Below are positions 50,103 through 58,514 of a stretch of DNA of 64,000 nucleotides, piece by piece. How positions within the stretch are numbered: position 1 is the first letter of the stretch; every line of letters starts with the position of its first letter. The notes below the pieces were generated by a model. The model was not told the origin of the DNA. It worked only from the letters and a program-made list of their open reading frames with translations, and ran no database searches. Both the position numbers and the translations under genes were made by a program. Source of the stretch: CAYLLN01 sp036496265 (GTDB taxonomy: Bacteria > Planctomycetota > Planctomycetia > Pirellulales > Pirellulaceae); NCBI GenBank assembly GCA_036496265.1, contig DASXLL010000327.1:1-64000 (forward strand). Direction: 5' to 3'.

Positions 50103-51074
50103 ATGAACCTCTCCCCGTCGCTGTCCGGGCGGAAGCTCAGCCTGGCCTTCACGCTCGTCGAGCTTCTCGTCGTCATCGCCATCATCGGCGTCCTGGTGGC
50201 GCTGCTGTTGCCCGCCGTGCAATCGGCCCGCGAAGCTTCCCGCCGCATGCAGTGCATGAATAACGTCAAGCAGTGGGTGCTCGGCATGCACAACTATGCT
50301 GATACTAATGGGACTCTGCCTTATGGCCCGCGCGAAGCGCCAACGACCGTTCGCCACAGTTGGGTGCCGTTGCTTTGGCCCTATATCGAGCAGATGGGAC
50401 TTTACAATCAATATCAATTCAACATTGGTTTCTATCTGCCGCCCAATACCATTGCGCAATCCAACGTGGCTGGCCCCACCGGTCAGCGAGCCAAGGTTTA
50501 TTATTGTCCCAGTGATCGATACGGCGCGATGCAAACTTCGAACGGTGATCTCTATTGGCGGGCCAAGGGGAATTACCAACTCAACTTCGGGAACCTCCAA
50601 GTCCCTGATCCGACTTATAGCGTGACCAATCCATCGCCCAGCTGGGGTCCCTTCGGATATCTCGATTACAAATCGCACGCGTTGCCGCGCCTGACTCGCC
50701 TGGCCGAAATCGTCGATGGCACCAGCAACACCATGCTTCTCTCCGAATCGCTCACCACTCGCGACGGCGACAAAGATCACCGCGGCGATATGCTCAACGA
50801 CGGCGAGGTTTGTGCCTATTACATGACGGTCCAAACGCCCAACAGCGCCTCGAACGACGTGATGCTATCCGGGTACTGCGTCTCTCGGCCCGATATCAAA
50901 ATGCCCTGTACGACAGCCGCTAATCACTACAAAGCCGCTCGCAGCCGGCACCCGAATGGAGTGAATGTCGGCATGGGGGATGGCGCGGTCCGCTATGTCA
51001 CCAACAACATTTCCCAGAAAAACTGGCAAAGCCTCGGTAGCATCAACGGCGGCGAGGGGCTGGACGATTTTTAA
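50103..51074 (+). CDS. DUF1559 prepilin-like protein
   Basis: 323 residues from ATG 50103. The N-terminal prepilin-like helix AFTLVELLVVIAIIGVLVALLLPAVQSAREASRRMQC has Ala rather than Gly at the predicted cleavage position -1. The DUF1559 body follows, with HSWVPLLWPYIEQMGLYNQY, YYCPSDRYG, EIVDGTSNTMLLSES, and the C-terminal motif SRHPNGVNVGMGDGAVRYV. Planctomycete genomes carry many such genes; the product is probably a pseudopilin or envelope protein. The next gene is the usual carboxypeptidase-regulatory-like lipoprotein. Confidence 0.92.
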   Translation: MNLSPSLSGRKLSLAFTLVELLVVIAIIGVLVALLLPAVQSAREASRRMQCMNNVKQWVLGMHNYADTNGTLPYGPREAPTTVRHSWVPLLWPYIEQMGLYNQYQFNIGFYLPPNTIAQSNVAGPTGQRAKVYYCPSDRYGAMQTSNGDLYWRAKGNYQLNFGNLQVPDPTYSVTNPSPSWGPFGYLDYKSHALPRLTRLAEIVDGTSNTMLLSESLTTRDGDKDHRGDMLNDGEVCAYYMTVQTPNSASNDVMLSGYCVSRPDIKMPCTTAANHYKAARSRHPNGVNVGMGDGAVRYVTNNISQKNWQSLGSINGGEGLDDF

Positions 51075-51142
51075 AGAAACGAAGGAGCCGGCATTGCCGG
51101 CGCCGTTCCAGTTTTCCAGCTTCATTCCACCGAACATTCAAT

Positions 51143-51559
51143 ATGTTGTTTAGCGCCAGACTGACTGGAACTTCGCTCCTTGCCCTGGTTTCCTCCGTTT
51201 TCATCTCCTGCAGCCAAGGCCCCGCCGAGGGAACGGTCACTGGAGAAGTCACATTCGACGGCCAGCCGGTCAAGGCTGGCCATGTGCTCTTCACGCCGGT
51301 CGATGGAAATGGCCAAACCGGCGGGGGCACGATCCGCGACGGAAAGCTCGAAGCTAAAAACGTCCCGGCCGGCAAAATGAAAGTCGAGTTGCATGGCAAT
51401 AAGGTCGTCGGCAAGCGAAAGGCATACGACACGCCGGAAAGTCCCTGGGAAGACGATATCGCGGAATTGCTCCCACCCAAGTACAACTCCAAAAGCGACT
51501 TGACGCTGGAAGTGAAACGTGGCACGCAGGATGTCAAGTACGAACTGAAGAGCAAATAG
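51143..51559 (+). CDS. Carboxypeptidase-regulatory-like lipoprotein
   Basis: 138 residues. N-terminal ARLTGTSLLALVSSVFISCSQ with a possible lipobox (FISC). The single beta-sandwich domain has TVTGEVTFDGQPVKAGHVLFTPVDGNGQTGGGTIRDGKLEAKNVPAGKMKVEL (in parts), as in transthyretin-like or CarboxypepD regulatory domains. Pairing with DUF1559 genes is typical of planctomycetes. The intergenic distance is 68 nt. Confidence 0.82.
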   Translation: MLFSARLTGTSLLALVSSVFISCSQGPAEGTVTGEVTFDGQPVKAGHVLFTPVDGNGQTGGGTIRDGKLEAKNVPAGKMKVELHGNKVVGKRKAYDTPESPWEDDIAELLPPKYNSKSDLTLEVKRGTQDVKYELKSK

Positions 51560-51692
51560 TCGATCTCCGCCAAGCAGCGCGCCAATCCGTGTGACCTACT
51601 ACCGCGACAATTCCGTCCCGGCTTACTAAGATGGCAAGCAGCTTGGATTGCGCGGTCGCCGCAATCGATTCTCGGCAATCAGCCCATCGACA

Positions 51693-52547
51693 ATGTTCTA
51701 TCCCGACCGGCCGTTTACCCTTTCGTTCGAGCTGTTCCCGCCCAAAACGCCCGCGGCTGAGGCCGCGCTGTGGGACAATCTCACGCATTTGATGGATTTC
51801 CGGCCGGACGTGGTCACTTGCACCTACGGGGCCGGTGGCTCGACGCGCGACAAAACGCTGGACATTGTCGAGCAGACCAAACGGCGCTTCGGCATCCGCG
51901 TTGCCTCACATTTGACCTGCGTCGGCGCGACCGTCGAGCAGCTGCGGGCCTATTTGAACGATGTTCAGAGCCGCGGCATCGAAAACATCGTCGCCCTCCG
52001 CGGTGATCCGCCGCAAGGCGAAACAGCGTTCACGCCTGTCGAGGGCGGCCTCCGCTATGCCAGCGAGCTTGTCGAACTTATCCGCCGTGAATTTCCCAAG
52101 CTCGGCATTGCCGTTGCCGGCTATCCAGAGACGCATCAAGAAGCTCTCAGCCCGCAAGCGGATTTAGAAAATCTAAAACGAAAAGTAGCGGCCGGCGGCC
52201 ACTGCGTCGTCACGCAGCTATTCTTCGACAACCGCGACTTCTTTCGCTTTCGAGAGCGTTGTCAGGAACTGGCGATCAATGTGCCGATCATTCCAGGCAT
52301 CTTGCCCGTCACGAATCTTGCGCAGATTCAGCGGATTTCGTCGCTATGCAAGGCAAAGTTGCCGCCCGAATTCGTCGCCGAACTGAGCCAGAGAGACGAA
52401 GCCGATTGGCAATTCGCCGCCGGCGTTCGCTGGGCCGCGCGGCAGGTGCAAGAACTAATCGACGCCGGCGTCCCCGGCTTGCACTTCTACGTCCTCAACA
52501 AATCTCCCGCCACCGTCGCCGTGCTCAATGAAGTTCGCCGGCCCTGA
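51693..52547 (+). CDS. metF: 5,10-methylenetetrahydrofolate reductase
   Basis: 284 residues from ATG 51693 (MFYPDRPFTLSFELFPPKTP). Segments SFELFPPKTPAAEAALW, TCTYGAGGSTRDKTLDI, ALRGDPPQGE, AGYPETHQEA, CVVTQLFFDN, PGILPVTN and GVPGLHFYVLNKS are all typical of the FAD-dependent MTHFR barrel. It makes 5-methyl-THF for methionine. Its 3' end overlaps the DUF2063 gene tail by 23 nt in the convergent orientation. Confidence 0.95.
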   Translation: MFYPDRPFTLSFELFPPKTPAAEAALWDNLTHLMDFRPDVVTCTYGAGGSTRDKTLDIVEQTKRRFGIRVASHLTCVGATVEQLRAYLNDVQSRGIENIVALRGDPPQGETAFTPVEGGLRYASELVELIRREFPKLGIAVAGYPETHQEALSPQADLENLKRKVAAGGHCVVTQLFFDNRDFFRFRERCQELAINVPIIPGILPVTNLAQIQRISSLCKAKLPPEFVAELSQRDEADWQFAAGVRWAARQVQELIDAGVPGLHFYVLNKSPATVAVLNEVRRP

Positions 52548-53328
52548 TGGGACCGAACTCTAGATCGACGAAAAACCCTTCTCGGGCCCAGAATTGAAAC
52601 CACGTCTGATATTGAACGGCCAGTGAAACCAGGTCACCGGTAGCTTGAGTCGCGGCTGCACTAACTGCGCTGCCCAACGAGTCGCCCGCTTGGAGTCTAA
52701 GCAGGAGTGCATGCTGCCCCTCGCTTAGGTCGTACCGTCGAACAATGTAATCGCGGCGCAGCAAAGCGATGAACTGCTCGCCTGCGTTCGGCCAACTTGG
52801 CTCGCGTTGTTGCTTCCACGCCGTGTAATAGTCGCTGACCGGGAAATCGAATCGATGCAATTCCAATCCGGGAGCCAATTTTAGACAAAGCGAATCATCA
52901 GCTGCCGCCGCCAACGAAAACACCGGTAACCGTTCCGGTCCCGGCGCATCGAAGACGCGATCGATCCCCTCCTCCAGCAGCACCAGCTCAACGACAAACG
53001 CGCCCCAATCCACGGGCCTCGTCGCTTCCAAGTAATCCGCAAAATGATCGGCCAGTCGAGCCAGTGTGTAGCTGTTGGGCGGGTGAGCTTGGAGATATCC
53101 GGCAGCGAACTGTGCAAACAACTCATCACCGATGGCGAACCGCGTGCATGGAAACAAGTTGAGTAAGACTTCCAGCAGTCGGGCGGTGTAGGCGGTTCTA
53201 TAAATGTCTAGCCGCTCACTGGCGGACTGTTGGCTGCTGGGGAGAAGATGCGCTTCCGCAGCCGCTGTGGAAGTTGAAGCCGCCACGGCGTTGAGAAACC
53301 ATTGCTGCAATTTATCGAGGCGCTGCAT
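52525..53328 (-). CDS. DUF2063 protein, MNIO partner (BufC/HvfC-type)
   Basis: 267 residues. N-terminal DUF2063 domain (LDKLQQWFLNAVAA, SERLDIYRTAYTARLLEVLLNLFPCTRFAIGDELFAQFAAGYLQAHPPNSYTLARLADHFADYLEATRP, in parts) and a C-terminal winged-helix-like region. Such proteins pair with DUF692 MNIO enzymes and help bind the precursor peptide. It starts as TAATG with the DUF692 stop, so translation is coupled. Precursor not seen adjacent. Confidence 0.85.
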   Translation of the reverse strand: MQRLDKLQQWFLNAVAASTSTAAAEAHLLPSSQQSASERLDIYRTAYTARLLEVLLNLFPCTRFAIGDELFAQFAAGYLQAHPPNSYTLARLADHFADYLEATRPVDWGAFVVELVLLEEGIDRVFDAPGPERLPVFSLAAAADDSLCLKLAPGLELHRFDFPVSDYYTAWKQQREPSWPNAGEQFIALLRRDYIVRRYDLSEGQHALLLRLQAGDSLGSAVSAAATQATGDLVSLAVQYQTWFQFWAREGFFVDLEFGPIRAGELH

Positions 53329-54290
53329 TACTCCACCTCCGCGAGGACAATGTGAGCAGGGTGCGGAATAGAAGAACCAAGAACCAACGCTGGCGGAGTC
53401 TTTGGTTCTTCGGTTCTTTGGTTCTTGGAGCTTTTAGCACACAGTGCTTTGGCTCTCAGCGCCTCCGCATGCACTTCGTCAAACGTCGGAATCTTCGCAT
53501 CCCACTCCAGCAGCGTCGCCGCGCCCCCCGTCAAAGCCACCGCTTCGCGATACAGTTCCCACACGCGATCCACCACGCGACCGTCATGGGTGTCAATGCA
53601 GTGCGTACCCAAATCCATGTGTCCGGCCAGATGAAACTGCATCACCCGCTCGTGCGGAATTGATCGCAAATACTCGCGCGGATCAAAATCATGATTCCGG
53701 CTGCTGACATAGACGTTGTTGACGTCCAGCAACAGCTTGCAGCCAGTATCAGCAGCCAGCCGCGACAAAAACTCCCATTCGGGCATCGTGCTCACAGCAA
53801 ATGTGACGTAGCTGCTCGGATTCTCCAGGACCAGCGGCCGCTCCAGAAAATCCTGAACGATACGCACTCGCTCCGCGACATGCGCTAGCGCCTCCTCCGT
53901 CAGCGGGAGCGGCAGCAAATCGTGTGAAGTGCGGCCGGCGACTCCTGTCCAGCACAAATGGTCCGAAATCCACCGTGCCTGAACTTCACGCGAAAGCCGC
54001 TTGAGCTTGGCCAAATAATCAAAATCCAATGCCTCCGTGCTGCCGATCGATAGCGAAACGCCATGCATAACCACCGGATACCGCTCGGCGATCTGCTCGA
54101 GGACATACCGCGGCCGGCCGGCCGAATCGATAAAATTCTCGGAAATGATCTCGAACCAATCGACATCCGGCCAATGCTGCAAAATGTGCGAAAAGTGGAC
54201 GCTCCGTAGGCCGACGCCAAAACCGAGATGCGAACAGGCCTCACTCGGAGGCGTGGAGGCGCGGAGTATCGACGGAGAATGATCGAGCAT
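53328..54290 (-). CDS. DUF692 multinuclear non-haem iron oxygenase (MNIO)
   Basis: 320 residues. TIM-barrel MNIO with the expected metal-ligand segments: [82 protein letters not shown]. Related enzymes (BufB, HvfB, MbnB, TglH) modify Cys residues of small peptides that bind copper or similar metals. The C-terminal about 35 residues ([13 protein letters not shown] and on) translate a GAACCAA repeat that keeps the frame to the DUF2063 start. No precursor gene lies beside it; the Cys-rich gene at 30.6 kb is a candidate. Confidence 0.9.
   Translation of the reverse strand: MLDHSPSILRASTPPSEACSHLGFGVGLRSVHFSHILQHWPDVDWFEIISENFIDSAGRPRYVLEQIAERYPVVMHGVSLSIGSTEALDFDYLAKLKRLSREVQARWISDHLCWTGVAGRTSHDLLPLPLTEEALAHVAERVRIVQDFLERPLVLENPSSYVTFAVSTMPEWEFLSRLAADTGCKLLLDVNNVYVSSRNHDFDPREYLRSIPHERVMQFHLAGHMDLGTHCIDTHDGRVVDRVWELYREAVALTGGAATLLEWDAKIPTFDEVHAEALRAKALCAKSSKNQRTEEPKTPPALVLGSSIPHPAHIVLAEVE
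53371..53432. repeat. GAACCAA-type inverted repeat copy 2, inside DUF692 codons
   Basis: GAAGAACCAAGAACCAACG on the left and TTTGGTTCTTCGGTTC, TTTGGTTCTTGGAG on the right. It is translated as part of the DUF692 C-terminal tail and does not break the frame or the TAATG coupling. Confidence 0.75.
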
Positions 54291-54410
54291 GATTTATTGC
54301 AGACGCGTTGAGTTCAAGCATAACCCACAACGGCGCCGCGGTTGTAGCAGTGCGATGCGGTGAGTTGTATCATCGCAGTTGGGCGCGTTTCCAGTTGCTC
54401 TTCTGCCGTC

Positions 54411-54445
54411 GCATTCTGCATTTCGAATTCCGCACTCCGCAATTC
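54411..54445 (+). repeat. Heptanucleotide array GCATTCT/GCATTTC/GAATTCC/GCACTCC/GCAATTC
   Basis: Five related 7-mers in register, ending 3 nt before the permease ATG at 54449. No Shine-Dalgarno sequence. Confidence 0.72.
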
Positions 54446-54448
54446 TTC

Positions 54449-56140
54449 ATGTTCGTCCTCGAAAATCCCGTTCTCCAGCGCGAGCTGCTCGTCAACCTGC
54501 GGATGGGTCGGGCCTTCGTGTTGCTGCTGCTCTATCAAGCATTGCTCGGCGCAGTGGTTTATTTCGCCTGGCCGCAGGATACGCGGCTCGACCTCACGTC
54601 GAATAGCGCTAGCGTGCAGCAGACCAAGCGCCTCGTGAATCTGTTCTTCGTCGGGCAGTTCGTCCTTGCCTCGATGATGGCGCCGAGCTTCGCCGCTGGC
54701 TCGATCACCGGCGAAAAGGAACGCAAGACGTACGAAATGCTCCTGGCCAGTCCGCTGCGCCCCGCCGCGATCGTCCTCGGCAAGCTCGTTGCGTCGCTCA
54801 CTCACTTAGGCGTTCTCATCTTTGCCTCGCTGCCGATCGTCATGCTCTGCCTGCCTCTGGGCGGGGTCTCGCTTTACGAAGTCCTCGCCGCGTACCTTGG
54901 TTTGATCCTCTCCGTGATCTCCTTCGGAATGATCAGCGTCGCCGCCAGCGCCTATTTCCAGCGCACCAGCGCCTCGCTCGTCGTTTCGTACCTGCTGATC
55001 CTGCCACTCGCCATTTTGGGCGTCATTGTTTGGATGAACCTCGCCGAGCAGGGGCTCTTCCGCCTCATGCTCATTCTCACCGTATTGCCCGCCGTCACGG
55101 CCGCACTCGTCATCGCACTTTTCTTCAACACCAGCGCCCTTCTGCTGCATCCGCCCGACGTCGGCAGTGAAGGCAAAGAAGTCGTCGATCTGGAGCAAGA
55201 GGCCCAGCAAGCCGTCGGTCTCGTCATTCAGCGCGATCAATTTCCCGACAAGCTCTTCGCGCCGCCCAAGCGTGACGATCTTCTCGAGGATGACGCCAAC
55301 CCCGTCTACGACAAGGAAATTCGCAGCGAGATTTTCAGCCAGGGCACGCTTATGCTGCGGCTGGTGATTCAGGTCAGCATGCTCTTGGCCATTCCGTTCA
55401 TGGCCGTTTGCCTTTACATCTGGCCGGAAAACGCCAAGTGGTATATCTGCTACGTCGTCATGTTTAACATGTTGGTGGGCCCGGTATTTTCGGCCGGCAG
55501 CGTGACGAGCGAGCGCGAGCGAGAAACGCTCGACCTCTTGCTGACGACCGTCATCACGCCTTGGCAAATTCTGTGGGGCAAACTGATCGCTGGCCTGCGC
55601 GTCTCCAGCGTGCTGACGCTCTTCCTCGTTTGGCCGGTGCTCCTCGCCTGCGTCATGGTCTCCGTCTATTGGTCGAACCTGCTCTCCGTGATCGCCTATC
55701 TGCTGATCGTGCTCATCACGTGCCTGACGACCGCGATGATCGCCCTCTTTTGCTCGGTACTTTTCAAAAAAACCTCGCAAGCCATGATGACGACTTATCT
55801 ATCGATCGTTCTGCTTTTCACCGCGCCGCTTGCCATCCAGTATTTCGCCGACACGTTCTTTCCTTACGACGAAAACCATCCCGAGCTGAATCGCAACACG
55901 CTGCTCATTCGCAACGCCAGCTTCACCAGCCCCTTCGCCGCGGCTCAGGCCGTTCCGCTCGACGCCCAAACCTTGAGCACCAATGTCAACTCGCCCACCG
56001 GCCTCAATGCCGCCCAAGCCGCTGCCATCGGCAACTGGCCGCTCTTTCTCGGCTACGTCGCCTTTAGCCTCGCGCTCGACGGCCTGCTGCTCGTCACGAT
56101 GATGTGGCTCTTCAACACGCGCTGGCGGGTTGCGGGCTAA
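54449..56140 (+). CDS. ABC-2 type permease, fused duplicate
   Basis: 563 residues from ATG 54449 (MFVLENPVLQRELLVNLRMG); earlier starts lie in the heptamer array. About 12 membrane helices in two similar halves. Each half has a FAAGSITGEKERKTYEMLLASPL / FSAGSVTSERERETLDLLLTT motif followed by the coupling region (PAAIVLGKLVASL / PWQILWGKLIAGL). This is the ABC2_membrane architecture, here internally duplicated, so one chain could form the whole pore. No ABC ATPase gene is adjacent. The substrate is unknown. Confidence 0.85.
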   Translation: MFVLENPVLQRELLVNLRMGRAFVLLLLYQALLGAVVYFAWPQDTRLDLTSNSASVQQTKRLVNLFFVGQFVLASMMAPSFAAGSITGEKERKTYEMLLASPLRPAAIVLGKLVASLTHLGVLIFASLPIVMLCLPLGGVSLYEVLAAYLGLILSVISFGMISVAASAYFQRTSASLVVSYLLILPLAILGVIVWMNLAEQGLFRLMLILTVLPAVTAALVIALFFNTSALLLHPPDVGSEGKEVVDLEQEAQQAVGLVIQRDQFPDKLFAPPKRDDLLEDDANPVYDKEIRSEIFSQGTLMLRLVIQVSMLLAIPFMAVCLYIWPENAKWYICYVVMFNMLVGPVFSAGSVTSERERETLDLLLTTVITPWQILWGKLIAGLRVSSVLTLFLVWPVLLACVMVSVYWSNLLSVIAYLLIVLITCLTTAMIALFCSVLFKKTSQAMMTTYLSIVLLFTAPLAIQYFADTFFPYDENHPELNRNTLLIRNASFTSPFAAAQAVPLDAQTLSTNVNSPTGLNAAQAAAIGNWPLFLGYVAFSLALDGLLLVTMMWLFNTRWRVAG

Positions 56141-56161
56141 TCGATAAACTTCTGCCGCTCG

Positions 56162-58231
56162 CTATCGCTTCGGCCGATAACCGCGGCCGGGATCGCGGCG
56201 GGATTGCTTTTGTTTTCGAGTCGCGTTGCGATTGCCAGCGCCGGTTCCTGGCGGCGTATGGACATAGTTGCCGGCGAACCGCTGGTTGGCGTCCTGCTGT
56301 CGGCGCTTCAGCGCTTCTCGCGGCGGCCGGCTGGGGATGAGGCAGTCGCAGCCGTCGCCAATGAGGTCGGTGCGTTTGGCCTGGCGGAGCGCTTCCTGGA
56401 CTTCGAAGTAGTTTTCCGGCTTAAAAAACTGCATCAAAGCCCGCTGCAGCTTGCGGTCGCGGAGTTGCCGGGAGACATGCACGGGCTTTTTCGTGAACGG
56501 ATCGATTCCCGTGTAATACATTGCCGTGGCCACATCGAACGGCGCCGGAATGAAGTCCTGCACCTGGTCGGGTCGGTAGCCGTTCTGCTTAAGAAAGACG
56601 GCCAGATGGATCATCGCGTCCAGATCGCTGGCCGGATGGCTGGCAATGAAATATGGCACGATGTACTGCTTTTTGCCGGCTTTTTTCGACTCGCGATCGA
56701 AGGCTTCGGCGAATTCTTCGAAGTCGTCGTTGGCCGGCTTGCGCATTTTCATCAGCACTTCGGGATCGACATGCTCGGGAGCGACTTTGAGATGGCCGCC
56801 GACGTGATGCTGGGCCAGCTCGCGCATGTATTCGGGCGACCGGCGGGCGAGATCCATGCGCAGGCCGCTGGCGACGAGCACTTTTTTGATGCCCGGCACT
56901 TCGCGCGCCTCGCGCATCAGCTCGATCAACGGACCGTGATCGGTGCCGAGCAGCTTGCAGATCGTCGGATGAACGCACGATTGCCGCCGGCAAACCGCTT
57001 CGACCTCCGGCTGCGTGCATTTCATCTCATACATGTTGGCGGTTGGTCCACCGATGTCGCTGATGGTGCCTTTGAATTTAGGATCGGCAGCCATTTGCTC
57101 GATTTCGAGCAGCACCGACTCTTTGCTGCGCGACTGAATCGTGCGGCCCTGATGAGCCGTAATCGAGCAGAACGTGCAGCCGCCGAAACAGCCGCGCATG
57201 ATCGTGACCGAATCCTTGATCATCTCGAACGCCGGAATTGGCTCGCGATAAGCCGGGTGCGGCTGACGCGTATAAGGCAATGTGTAAACCACATCCATCG
57301 CCATCTGCGAAATTGGAAATCGCGGCGGATTGGCCACCACAGCCTGTTTTCCATGCCACTGGACCAATCGCTTGGCGTTATAGGGATTCGTTTCGTTATG
57401 AATAATCCGCGTTGCCTCAGCGAAAGTCGGCTTATCGGCACATACATCGTCGTAACTGGGCAATACGAGGGCTTCCTGTGGCGGCGATTCGCTCGCCCCG
57501 AGCGCATACGCGACGCCGCGCAAGTCACGCAGGCTTTTGACCGTTTCGCCAGCGGCTAAACGCTGCGCAATTTCCAGAATCGCCTCTTCTCCCATCCCGT
57601 AGACCAGCAAATCCGCCTTGCAATCCAGCAAGATCGATTTCCGCACCTTATCCGACCAATAGTCGTAGTGAGCCAGTCGCCGCAGCGAAGCTTCGACGCC
57701 ACCGGCGATGACGGGCACGCCGGGATAAGCCTCGCGGGCGCGTTGGCAATAGCTCAGCGTCGCCCGATCAGGCCGCAGGCCGATGCGACCGCCGGGCGAG
57801 TAGGCGTCCGCGTTGCGGACCTTCTTGTTGGCCGTGTAGTGATTGATCATTGAGTCCATGTTGCCCGCGCTGATTCCGAAGAACAGCCGCGGACGTCCAA
57901 ACCGCCGCCAATCATCCACTTTTCGCCAATCCGGCTGACTGACAATGCCAACGCGAAACCCAGCCGCCTCCAGCACGCGGCCCAGAATGGCCATGGCAAA
58001 ACTCGGATGATCGATGTAGGCGTCGCCGGTGACGAAGACAATGTCGAGTTCGTCCCAGCCGCGTTCTGCGGCTTCGTCCATCGACATCGGCAGCGCCGTG
58101 GGGTAGGCCTCTGGCCTGCCCTGAAGTTCATTTGGCCGGCCGAAGGCCCGCGCCACGGGGACTCGCAGGGATTCAAGCAGTGTCCCCAGCCGGCCGGCAT
58201 TGGGGTTGAAGACTGGCAGCGCAGAACTCAT
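56162..58231 (-). CDS. YgiQ-family radical SAM protein
   Basis: 689 residues. N-terminal vitamin-B12-binding-like region (DELDIVFVTGDAYIDHPSFAMAILGRVLEAAGFRVGIVSQPDW). Radical SAM motif GCFGGCTFCSITAHQG (CxxxCxxC). SDIGGPTANMYEMKC, VHPTICKLLGTDH, LKVAPEHVDPEVLMKMRKP, and YIVPYFIASHPASDLDAMI follow. The C-terminus is basic (KQKQSRRDPGRGYRPKR). Function is unknown; family members occur in most bacteria. The GC-rich spacer to fabF has a GTAGGGAACGCC repeat. Confidence 0.93.
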   Translation of the reverse strand: MSSALPVFNPNAGRLGTLLESLRVPVARAFGRPNELQGRPEAYPTALPMSMDEAAERGWDELDIVFVTGDAYIDHPSFAMAILGRVLEAAGFRVGIVSQPDWRKVDDWRRFGRPRLFFGISAGNMDSMINHYTANKKVRNADAYSPGGRIGLRPDRATLSYCQRAREAYPGVPVIAGGVEASLRRLAHYDYWSDKVRKSILLDCKADLLVYGMGEEAILEIAQRLAAGETVKSLRDLRGVAYALGASESPPQEALVLPSYDDVCADKPTFAEATRIIHNETNPYNAKRLVQWHGKQAVVANPPRFPISQMAMDVVYTLPYTRQPHPAYREPIPAFEMIKDSVTIMRGCFGGCTFCSITAHQGRTIQSRSKESVLLEIEQMAADPKFKGTISDIGGPTANMYEMKCTQPEVEAVCRRQSCVHPTICKLLGTDHGPLIELMREAREVPGIKKVLVASGLRMDLARRSPEYMRELAQHHVGGHLKVAPEHVDPEVLMKMRKPANDDFEEFAEAFDRESKKAGKKQYIVPYFIASHPASDLDAMIHLAVFLKQNGYRPDQVQDFIPAPFDVATAMYYTGIDPFTKKPVHVSRQLRDRKLQRALMQFFKPENYFEVQEALRQAKRTDLIGDGCDCLIPSRPPREALKRRQQDANQRFAGNYVHTPPGTGAGNRNATRKQKQSRRDPGRGYRPKR

Positions 58232-58284
58232 GGTTGGCGCTGACCGGAACGACGCTCAGCAGCGCGTTCCGCCTTTCGGAAACT

Positions 58285-58312
58285 GTAGGGAACGCCCTCT
58301 GTGGCGTTCCTT
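58285..58312. repeat. GTAGGGAACGCC hairpin copy
   Basis: GTAGGGAACGCC then CTCTGTGGCGTTCC, the same sequence as 14107-14133. A GTAG foot and a GGAACGCC/GGCGTTCC stem. Confidence 0.82.
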
Positions 58313-58514
58313 TACAGAAATTGTGATGAGCTAGTTATCCCGCCAAGGAATCCGCAGCCGCTCATTCAGCCACTCGCTCCTGGGGGCGATGAGCTTTTAT
58401 TCTAGGCGATGATTTCTTATCCGTCACGAGCTACCTGCCGACCTACCCCCGTTTGCCGCCGCTTGGTACAGTCAATTCGAAGGTTTTCGCTCGCTTCCCC
58501 AGGAAATCTGCCAT

